From Candidatus Woesebacteria bacterium (GTDB taxonomy: Bacteria > Patescibacteriota > Microgenomatia > UBA8517 > UBA10165), in contig NZCP01000046.1 in NCBI GenBank assembly GCA_002686465.1, positions 1-11,163 of the forward strand: a stretch of DNA of 11,163 nucleotides. The letters run 5' to 3'. Every line of letters starts with the position of its first letter. The first letter of the stretch is position 1. The translations under genes and the position numbers were made by a program. The notes under the pieces were generated by a model, which saw only the letters and a list, made by a program, of their open reading frames with translations, was not told the DNA's origin and ran no database searches. Below, one piece after another: positions 1 through 4,928 of this stretch.

Positions 1-1
1 C

Positions 2-91
2 ATAAACAAAAGAAAGTCAAACAAACAGCCCCTCGGTCCATTTCAAGGGATCGATGCGGGAACAATCATACAGTCTACAAATGACCTTTAA
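2..91 (+). CDS. C-terminal tail of an unidentified upstream gene (partial)
   Basis: The frame that begins at base 2 is open from the window edge to a TAA at 89-91 and encodes the last 29 residues of a protein that starts outside the window. The tail is basic first (Asn-Lys-Arg-Lys-Ser) and then reads GPFQGIDAGTIIQSTNDL. No family is recognised from so little sequence. The TAA shares its last base with the ATG at 91 (TAATG), the kind of overlap seen between coupled genes, and this favours the frame. A second frame (bases 1-84) is also open to the edge, so the assignment is not certain. Confidence 0.45.
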   Translation: MNKRKSNKQPLGPFQGIDAGTIIQSTNDL

Positions 92-189
92 TGAAAAAAA
101 TTATAAACTTTTTGCTAGAGATACCTCTATTTTATATCGGAGTACTCGGTTGGCTCGCTTTAATAACTTATTGCGGAGAATATATGTAA
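91..189 (+). CDS. Small single-pass membrane peptide, 32 aa
   Basis: This short gene starts at an ATG that overlaps the preceding TAA by one base and ends at a TAA at 187-189. The product begins Met-Lys-Lys and is then almost wholly hydrophobic (roughly residues 4-28, including FYIGVLGWLALITYC), ending with Gly-Glu-Tyr-Met. A positive N-terminus followed by one apolar helix suggests an inner-membrane peptide with its N-terminus in the cytoplasm. No Shine-Dalgarno sequence is evident, so translation would rely on coupling to the upstream gene. Function unknown; small membrane peptides of this kind are common in phages and may act in lysis control or superinfection exclusion, but nothing in the sequence selects among these. 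A competing 48-codon ORF (54-200) overlaps it in another frame. Confidence 0.5.
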   Translation: MKKIINFLLEIPLFYIGVLGWLALITYCGEYM

Positions 190-196
190 GTGCTAA

Positions 197-225
197 TTGA
201 TTTTTCGACCTCCGTGTAATACTAT
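197..225 (+). promoter_or_regulatory. Sigma70-type promoter for the zinc-ribbon gene; predicts leaderless mRNA
   Basis: TTGATT at 197-202 and TACTAT at 220-225 are separated by exactly 17 bp. Only 7 nt separate the -10 hexamer from the ATG at 233, so transcription should begin at or within a base or two of the start codon. The -10 overlaps a perfect 10-bp palindrome (221-230). The -35 is the weakest of the set (4 of 6 to consensus). Confidence 0.55.
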
Positions 226-232
226 ATAGTGC

Positions 233-547
233 ATGGATGAGCCCGAAGAACATCACGCCCATAAGGGGGCATTTAGTCTCGCTAAACGCCTCGGCTCTGC
301 GCTGCTAGAATGGCAAAAAGGCGGGAGGCCAGTAGTTTCAAAAGAAACCATGAAAAAGCGTCTTACAATATGTCGAGACTGCGAGTGGTGGAGCGAGCTC
401 GGGAAGAGTAAATGGGCAATGTGCAAGGCATGTGGGTGCACAAGCCTTAAGTTGCTTATGGGAACTAGCCAGTGTCCGCTAAACCCTCCCCGATGGAAGA
501 AAGAAATCGAAGAAATCGAAGAGCCGCCTCTTCCTGAAGGCTTCTGA
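233..547 (+). CDS. Small zinc-ribbon-like phage protein, 104 aa
   Basis: The product has a short acidic and His-rich N-terminus (HHAH at residues 7-10), a helical segment around residues 14-29, and a cysteine-rich core. Cysteines are C47-x2-C50, C64-x2-C67-x-C69 and C81 followed by proline, with aromatic residues (W52, W53, W61) between the pairs. The order CxxC, CxxCGC, CP is the pattern of small zinc-binding proteins often annotated as hypothetical in phage genomes. The tail is Glu/Pro-rich. Metal binding is inferred from the cysteines; no enzymatic motif is seen, and a nucleic-acid or protein adaptor role would be a guess. The ATG lies 7 nt after the promoter -10 and lacks a Shine-Dalgarno sequence, so the mRNA is probably leaderless. 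Confidence 0.75.
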   Translation: MDEPEEHHAHKGAFSLAKRLGSALLEWQKGGRPVVSKETMKKRLTICRDCEWWSELGKSKWAMCKACGCTSLKLLMGTSQCPLNPPRWKKEIEEIEEPPLPEGF

Positions 548-606
548 TCCCCAGACGGTGTATTTATTAACAGCGGAGCTATCCTGAGTGCTCTCGTATA
601 AATTGC

Positions 607-635
607 TTGACTTTCTGTAAAAAATAGTGTAGAAT
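607..635 (+). promoter_or_regulatory. Sigma70-type promoter for the envelope-protein operon
   Basis: TTGACT (607-612) and TAGAAT (630-635) have a 17-bp spacer. The ATG is at 649, 13 nt after the -10, so the leader would be about 7 nt. AAGGAA at 638-643 resembles a Shine-Dalgarno sequence 5 nt before the ATG, but a start site near 642 would cut most of it off. The -35 and following bases (TTGACTTT..TGT..AAAATA) closely resemble the promoter at 7452. Confidence 0.7.
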
Positions 636-648
636 AAAAGGAACAATT

Positions 649-1218
649 ATGAAAACATTAACGACTATTCTACTATCATTACTAATCCCAGGATTTCTTC
701 TAGGAGAAGATAACCCCAAAAACAAAAAACTTGTGATTGGAAAAATTATCCCTAACCAAGAACAGGTCGCCGAAAAGCTTCCTAATGTAAATCCAGATAA
801 GCCCAAGAAGCCTTTTCGCAAACCCTTTCCCGCGCATTGGGGTAAACCGCCCGATATTCAAACAAGAGACCTTAAACCGCTTCCTGGCGGGTTCGGCATG
901 GGCAGTAGTACTCTAGCCCATTGGATTGGAGAGAATATTAAAAAAGATAAGACTGGGTTGACAAAGCCCAACCGCCCTAAACCCTCAAAGGAAGTGCAAG
1001 AGAAGCTAAATGCGATGCGCCTTATTCAAAACGAGCTCGGCGTAGCCAGGAAGTCCCTTATGGAAGAGCTTAAAGGTAAATCTAAAGAGGAAATTCGAGA
1101 ACTAATCCAATCATTTAAAGACGCTCAAAAAGAAAAACACGAAGAGCTAAAGCTCGCAAAAAAAGAACTAGCGCAAGAGGTTCGTGATAAAATTCAAACA
1201 AGAGACAGGAGAGAGTAA
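649..1218 (+). CDS. Secreted Lys/Glu-rich coiled-coil protein, 189 aa
   Basis: Residues 1-19 form a typical Sec signal peptide: Met-Lys-Thr, a hydrophobic core TTILLSLLIPGFLL, and a likely cleavage after Gly19 before Glu-Asp-Asn. Residues 20-110 are rich in Pro, Lys and Gly and look extended (for example KPKKPFRKPF near 51-60). From about 112 to 187 the chain is strongly charged and helical, probably a coiled coil. No cysteines occur and no enzymatic motif is visible. It is the first gene of a three-gene operon; its TAA shares a base with the ATT start of the lipoprotein gene. The likely location is the periplasm or cell surface. Because signal peptide plus coiled coil sits next to a small lipoprotein, a spanin-like lysis role was considered but is not supported by specific features. 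No family recognised. Confidence 0.8.
   Translation: MKTLTTILLSLLIPGFLLGEDNPKNKKLVIGKIIPNQEQVAEKLPNVNPDKPKKPFRKPFPAHWGKPPDIQTRDLKPLPGGFGMGSSTLAHWIGENIKKDKTGLTKPNRPKPSKEVQEKLNAMRLIQNELGVARKSLMEELKGKSKEEIRELIQSFKDAQKEKHEELKLAKKELAQEVRDKIQTRDRRE
1207..1211 (+). promoter_or_regulatory. Shine-Dalgarno AGGAG that fixes an ATT start
   Basis: AGGAG ends 6 nt before the ATT at 1218. Upstream, the lipoprotein frame is closed by a TAA at 1188-1190, with no NTG codon between that stop and the ATT. The next ATG (1245) has no ribosome site and would destroy the signal peptide. Confidence 0.65.
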
Positions 1219-1358
1219 TTAAAACACTAATATTAATCGCCTCAATGCTACTGTGTGGCTGCGAGTCCGCTAAAATTTTATATCACTGTAATGGCGATAG
1301 GATTTGCAGATGCGAGACTTGCGAGCAGGGCAAGTGCGAAGACTGTAAATGTAAATGA
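1218..1358 (+). CDS. Cysteine-rich small lipoprotein, metallothionein-like, with ATT start (46 aa)
   Basis: Read from ATT at 1218 as Met, the product starts MKTLILIASMLLCGC, a complete lipoprotein signal. The lipobox is L12-C13-G14-C15, with C15 as the lipidated residue. The mature part is about 32 residues and holds seven more cysteines: C24, C30, C32, C35, C40, C43, C45. The last six form a mirror-symmetric CxCxxC-x4-CxxCxC array, which suggests a metal-thiolate site or dense disulfides. The stop TAA of the upstream gene shares a base with ATT, and the TGA stop overlaps the ATG of the next gene (ATGA at 1355-1358), so the gene fits exactly between its neighbours. AUU starts are rare but known in bacteria (infC, pcnB). 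Metal binding and outer-membrane anchoring are inferred. An ATG-to-ATT sequencing error would change the start codon only, not the gene. Confidence 0.68.
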   Translation: MKTLILIASMLLCGCESAKILYHCNGDRICRCETCEQGKCEDCKCK

Positions 1359-3118
1359 AGAATAAAAAACTAAAGCGCTGGACGCTAATTAATTTAATAG
1401 CAGGGTACGCCATGGCGGCCTTGCTAATTCTATTGGTAATATTAAATAAGCCTTCAGATGTAATCGCGGAAGAAGTTGCCACTGTTGATACTGATGAATT
1501 TTCTGGAGACCTATTTGATGGCGTACATAAGCCCGTGTCCGAAAAAGAGATAGTTTATATAGATAGGCATCCAGTGGGAGTTGTTACGGATCGCACAGTT
1601 GGTCGTGATTATGGAGTGGGTATCGTTTTAGACGATGACCCTGACGTTGTCGTCATAAGGGATGATGTTGCTGTAGTTAGTAATCCTGATCATGTAGTTC
1701 TTCGCGATAGAGATCATGGTATTATTGTTGACGATAGAGATGTTGTCGGCGGCGGAATCGGCCATATTGGCGGACCCGATGTTGTGGGACATCGTGGTAG
1801 CACAGTTCGCGGCGATAGAGGAATTGATATTAATGATGGTCATGGCAGAGTTGTGGATGATAACGATATTGGGATTGTCGACGTTGCAGCACTGAATCGC
1901 GCGATTAGAGAAAGGGACGAGGTAGACATTGATGATGAATTTGGCGTTGATGGCGATGAACTAGGGAACTTAACATTAGCTAAAGACAAAAATGGAGATT
2001 TTGATATTGAGCCAGAAAGGCCGATAGGTGACGGCGTGGGGAAAGATGGCTACGGTTTAGATAAGGGAGATTTATATGCCTACAATACGCCCAGTCTCGG
2101 TGTTGGCGCTGGCATTGGAGCTCCTGCAATTGGCGCTGGCGTAGGCGCGGCTGGACTTGGCGCAGGCATTGGCGAAGCAGTACTAAACGAAAAAACAGTA
2201 CCAGCGTTAGGTGGTATTGGCACCTCCCCAGCATTACCTGCCAATGGACTACCTGGAACAGCCATCCCCACTGACGGAGTCGGTGGTTTAACAAGTGGCG
2301 CTGGAGCTGGCGGCGCAGCAGGCTTAGTAACAGGTACGGTTACAGAAAAGCTAGGATTAGGTATAGGTGTTGGAAAAGGAAAAGGTTGCGAAACGCATGG
2401 AGCGGGTTGTGACGGTCACCACGGACACGGAGGAGAACATAACTATGATCACCTTCCACCAAATGGCGCGCTACACATTATGATGCATGTAGATGGAAGC
2501 GGAAGTATTCTCAGCACAAGAAAGCAACTGGAGATAATGAAAGACTCTTTACTCAAAGAGGCTCTCTTGCCTTATTATAACAACGACGAGCAACTATATA
2601 ATAGAAGGGTTACAATAGTAGACGGCAACGGCGAGCGTACTCTACAGTTTTTTAGCGACGCAGCAAAAAAAGACAACGTCTTAGCTCTTGTGTTTCAAGA
2701 CGAAGCTCAACCAGCTTACCACATGCCCAACTTTAATAAATCCCCAGAAGACCATTACCTAAAAGACCTCGGCCAATTAAAGTCCAAACTACGCGACCAC
2801 AACGGTTTATATAGAGGGGTTATGTTGCAGGTCGACAGGGGCCGAACATTTGCAAAATCATTTAAAGAGTTTGTAGAAAATTCATGGCAAGGCGCAGGAT
2901 ACTTATCAGAACACAATCTTAAAAAATACTACTGGGAAGAAAACAAGCATCACATCGACAATAAAGATGGAATTGTTTTCAGTGACGTTTACCACGTTAA
3001 AGACGAGGGAGATCCACAATACTATCTAGATTTAATCTTCGAAGCATCAAAGCGTATTGGTATAGATTTAGACATCTACGGCGCAGGGCTTACTGACGGA
3101 AAATATAAGAAAGATTGA
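1355..3118 (+). CDS. Membrane-anchored low-complexity protein with C-terminal vWA-like domain, 587 aa
   Basis: Residues 1-9 are basic and 10-31 form one transmembrane helix, so the rest should lie outside the cytoplasm. Residues 60-200 are an Asp/Val/Arg-rich repetitive stretch with many DD and RD pairs. Residues 246-340 are Gly/Ala-rich and elastin-like (GVGAGIGAPAIGAG). A Cys/His cluster lies at 345-366 (C345, C352 and seven histidines). From about 372 a von Willebrand A-like domain begins: HIMMHVDGSGSI carries the MIDAS motif D380-x-S382-x-S384, and LALVFQDEAQP near 443-453 resembles the later acidic strand of vWA folds. vWA domains use a bound divalent cation to hold ligands. The start overlaps the lipoprotein stop (ATGA), with no clear Shine-Dalgarno. 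Likely a surface, adhesion or structural protein; vWA-domain proteins occur in marine T4-like phages. The exact role is unknown. Confidence 0.75.
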   Translation: MKNKKLKRWTLINLIAGYAMAALLILLVILNKPSDVIAEEVATVDTDEFSGDLFDGVHKPVSEKEIVYIDRHPVGVVTDRTVGRDYGVGIVLDDDPDVVVIRDDVAVVSNPDHVVLRDRDHGIIVDDRDVVGGGIGHIGGPDVVGHRGSTVRGDRGIDINDGHGRVVDDNDIGIVDVAALNRAIRERDEVDIDDEFGVDGDELGNLTLAKDKNGDFDIEPERPIGDGVGKDGYGLDKGDLYAYNTPSLGVGAGIGAPAIGAGVGAAGLGAGIGEAVLNEKTVPALGGIGTSPALPANGLPGTAIPTDGVGGLTSGAGAGGAAGLVTGTVTEKLGLGIGVGKGKGCETHGAGCDGHHGHGGEHNYDHLPPNGALHIMMHVDGSGSILSTRKQLEIMKDSLLKEALLPYYNNDEQLYNRRVTIVDGNGERTLQFFSDAAKKDNVLALVFQDEAQPAYHMPNFNKSPEDHYLKDLGQLKSKLRDHNGLYRGVMLQVDRGRTFAKSFKEFVENSWQGAGYLSEHNLKKYYWEENKHHIDNKDGIVFSDVYHVKDEGDPQYYLDLIFEASKRIGIDLDIYGAGLTDGKYKKD

Positions 3119-3143
3119 CATTTCCTAGTTCTCCCATTATTAT
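3115..3143 (+). promoter_or_regulatory. Sigma70-type promoter for the ClpP-like gene; predicts leaderless mRNA
   Basis: TTGACA (3115-3120) and TATTAT (3138-3143) with a 17-bp spacer are near consensus. The ATG at 3150 is 6 nt after the -10, so the first A of the start codon is the expected +1. The TGA inside TTGACA (3116-3118) is also the stop codon of the upstream vWA gene. Confidence 0.75.
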
Positions 3144-3149
3144 ATAATA

Positions 3150-3875
3150 ATGGCATCAAAAGATCGCACTCCCGAAGAAGTTAAAGCCAGCGTTAAAAAA
3201 TTAAAGGCAGAGGCAGCTAAGGTCGAAGCAGAAGCTCGAAAGGTTACTGCAGAAGCCGAATCGGCAGAAACGAAAGCTGAAAAAGAAAAGCTTGAGTTCG
3301 AAAGGTATAAAAAAGAACGCATTCAAAGACTTGCGATAGATTCAGAAAGGCACGTTTATCGTTTTAGTGGAACCGTTACTAAAGCATCTGTCGTAAGATG
3401 TCGAAATACCCTTACGGAGTGGTCTATATGCAGTCCTGGATGCGATATGGAAATAGTTTTTGCATCAGGCGGTGGAGGAATTACGGCTGGCTTTGAGCTG
3501 TTTGATTACATACAACAGCTAAGGAGTATAGGTCATAATATAACCACTGGCTCTTTGGGTATGGCAGCATCTATGGCTGGCGTTTTATTGCAGGCTGGAG
3601 AAAAGCGATGGATTGGTCATCAGTCCTGGATACTTATACATCGTGCCGCATTTGGAGCGATAGGAAAAACCTTTGAGATTGAAGATGAAGTGGACTTGGT
3701 AAAAAGAATAGAGGAAAGAATAATCGACATCTTTACATCAAGGTCTACCCTCACAAGATTAAAAATCAAAAGAAACTGGGACAGGAAAGACTGGTGGATC
3801 AATGCAGACGAAGCATTGGAATTAGGTCTTGTAGATGAAATTAAGGGCAGGCTACCCGAATCACTAGGGGATTAA
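3150..3875 (+). CDS. ClpP-like serine protease with N-terminal coiled coil, 241 aa
   Basis: Residues 1-62 are an Ala/Lys/Glu-rich coiled coil absent from cellular ClpP. The protease fold follows: SGGGGITAGFELFDYIQ (106-122) matches the ClpP oxyanion and substrate loop, AASMA at 139-143 supplies nucleophile S141, ILIHRA at 161-166 supplies H164, and the helix DRKDWWINADEAL places D214 as the third member. The triad and its order match family S14. ClpP normally forms a barrel fed by an AAA+ unfoldase; no such partner is in the window, so it may use a host ATPase, act alone, or serve as a head-maturation protease (some phages use ClpP-fold prohead proteases). The start follows the promoter -10 by 6 nt with no Shine-Dalgarno. 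The stop overlaps that of nrdB on the other strand. Confidence 0.88.
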   Translation: MASKDRTPEEVKASVKKLKAEAAKVEAEARKVTAEAESAETKAEKEKLEFERYKKERIQRLAIDSERHVYRFSGTVTKASVVRCRNTLTEWSICSPGCDMEIVFASGGGGITAGFELFDYIQQLRSIGHNITTGSLGMAASMAGVLLQAGEKRWIGHQSWILIHRAAFGAIGKTFEIEDEVDLVKRIEERIIDIFTSRSTLTRLKIKRNWDRKDWWINADEALELGLVDEIKGRLPESLGD

Positions 3876-3884
3876 AAATCCTCT
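3866..3884. terminator. Stem-loop over two convergent stop codons
   Basis: AGGGGATT (3866-3873) can pair with AATCCTCT (3877-3884) around an AAA loop, 8 pairs including one G-T. The TTAA at 3872-3875 holds both stops: TAA of the protease gene on plus and TAA of nrdB on minus. There is no U-tract on either side, so intrinsic termination is doubtful; the hairpin may instead protect 3' ends or be chance. Confidence 0.3.
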
Positions 3885-4885
3885 TCCAGCGCTCCGCCCT
3901 GCTGATATTCCCTTACTCGTCTTTCAAAAAAGTTGCCCATAGCTTGTACATCAACAACCTCCCCTAACCACGGGAAAGGGTTTTTGTCACTCGGAAAGCG
4001 ATAGTCTAATCCAATTGCCTCAAGCCTACGATTCCCAATGTAATGCATATAGTCAATAAACATATCAGCATTGAGACCTAGAATGCCAGTAGGAAGAACA
4101 TCCTTCGCGTAAGCAATCTCTAAATCAACCGCCTTCTTAATATGCTCAACAAATTCAGCCTGAATTGTTTTAGTCCAAATAGAAGGGTTCTGCTCAATAA
4201 GAGTATTAATTAAATAAGTGCCAAAGGCAATATGGCTACTTTCATCACGAAGGGTATACTTGATTTGGTCAGACACCCCCTGCAATTTGTTTTGCCTACC
4301 CAGCGCAAGCAGCATTGCAAATCCGCTAAAGAAGAAGGTGCCCTCGCAAACTATATAGTAGGTCAGCAAGTTTCTTAGAATTTCTTGCTTCCCTTCTTTT
4401 GTAGTTGCTTTAAAATCTTGCCTACTAATATCCGTGGTAATTTCCATGAGAAAATCGTCTTTAGCTTTAATACTAGGTACTGTTTCATAGGCAGCAAATA
4501 CTTCTTCAATATCCAAATCCAAACTGTCGCAAATATATACAATGGTAAGGTTATGAAGGCTCTCCTCAAAAGCTTGACGCAAAATGTACTGACGACATTC
4601 AGCGTCCGTAATAAATCTAAAAGCAGAAAGCAAAAGGTTATTGCCAACCAGAGACTCGCTTCCTGCAAAAAAACCGAGACACCTCTTGACGAGGAGCTTT
4701 TCATCATCTGTGATTTCATTATTTTTCCATTGGTTAATATCTTCCTGCATGGAAATTTCGGTGGGCATCCAGTTATTAGCGCAACTCGAAAGAAATAAAT
4801 CCCACGCATATTTATGCTTATGAGGGAGTATTCTATTCACTCCAGCTACATCTTCCGACAGTAATTCCCCAGTTTTAGTATCCAT
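3872..4885 (-). CDS. nrdB: Ribonucleotide reductase class I small subunit, class Ic-like (Ile at the radical site), 337 aa
   Basis: NrdB houses the dinuclear metal cofactor that generates the oxidant used by NrdA. All six metal ligands are present: E77, E108, H111, E181, E215, H218. The position four after H111, normally the radical tyrosine (Y122 in E. coli), is I115. Intervals between ligands equal those of Chlamydia trachomatis R2 (E89, E120, H123, F127, E193, E227, H230) with a constant offset of 12. The class Ic relay residues W51 and Y222 align with W39 and Y210. A Glu rather than Asp at the first ligand also fits class Ic, where a Mn(IV)/Fe(III) cofactor replaces the tyrosyl radical. 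The C-terminus (Y327, then an acidic tail EEDF) should dock on NrdA. It has its own promoter although nrdA lies just upstream. Confidence 0.93.
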   Translation of the reverse strand: MDTKTGELLSEDVAGVNRILPHKHKYAWDLFLSSCANNWMPTEISMQEDINQWKNNEITDDEKLLVKRCLGFFAGSESLVGNNLLLSAFRFITDAECRQYILRQAFEESLHNLTIVYICDSLDLDIEEVFAAYETVPSIKAKDDFLMEITTDISRQDFKATTKEGKQEILRNLLTYYIVCEGTFFFSGFAMLLALGRQNKLQGVSDQIKYTLRDESSHIAFGTYLINTLIEQNPSIWTKTIQAEFVEHIKKAVDLEIAYAKDVLPTGILGLNADMFIDYMHYIGNRRLEAIGLDYRFPSDKNPFPWLGEVVDVQAMGNFFERRVREYQQGGALEEDF

Positions 4886-4892
4886 GCCTAAT

Positions 4893-4921
4893 ATAATACC
4901 AGAAACCTACAAAGAAGTCAA
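4893..4921 (-). promoter_or_regulatory. Sigma70-type promoter for nrdB; predicts leaderless mRNA
   Basis: On the minus strand TTGACT (4921-4916) and TATTAT (4898-4893) are 17 bp apart. The ATG at 4885 follows the -10 by 7 nt. The whole promoter fits into the 43-bp nrdA-nrdB gap, showing that nrdB can be expressed separately from nrdA. Confidence 0.75.
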
Positions 4922-4928
4922 GCGAATA

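Noticed and set aside
15..20. Minus-strand TTGACT near the left edge as another promoter
   Set aside because: The matching -10 would lie outside the window, so it cannot be tested.
1..84. Second open frame at the left edge ending in TGA at 82-84
   Set aside because: Also open to the edge, but it lacks the one-base overlap with the next ATG and looks less protein-like (basic, several isolated Cys/His). The choice between the two frames cannot be settled from 90 bases.
54..200. Alternative 48-codon ORF starting at ATG 54
   Set aside because: It overlaps the membrane-peptide ORF in another frame. Its upstream AAGGGA lies only 3 nt before the ATG, and no promoter was found. It remains possible but less supported than the TAATG-coupled pair.
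649..1358. Rz/Rz1-like spanin pair
   Set aside because: The first product has a cleavable-looking signal rather than a membrane anchor, and the lipoprotein is cysteine-rich rather than proline-rich. No holin or endolysin is nearby.
1628..2294. Antisense ORFs opposite the repetitive part of the vWA gene
   Set aside because: Low-complexity codons (GAT, GGC, GTT) create open antisense frames; the products are compositionally skewed and lack start signals.
4375..4809. Long shadow ORFs within nrdB on both strands
   Set aside because: NrdB is certain from its metal-ligand motifs; these frames show no motif and no promoter or ribosome site.
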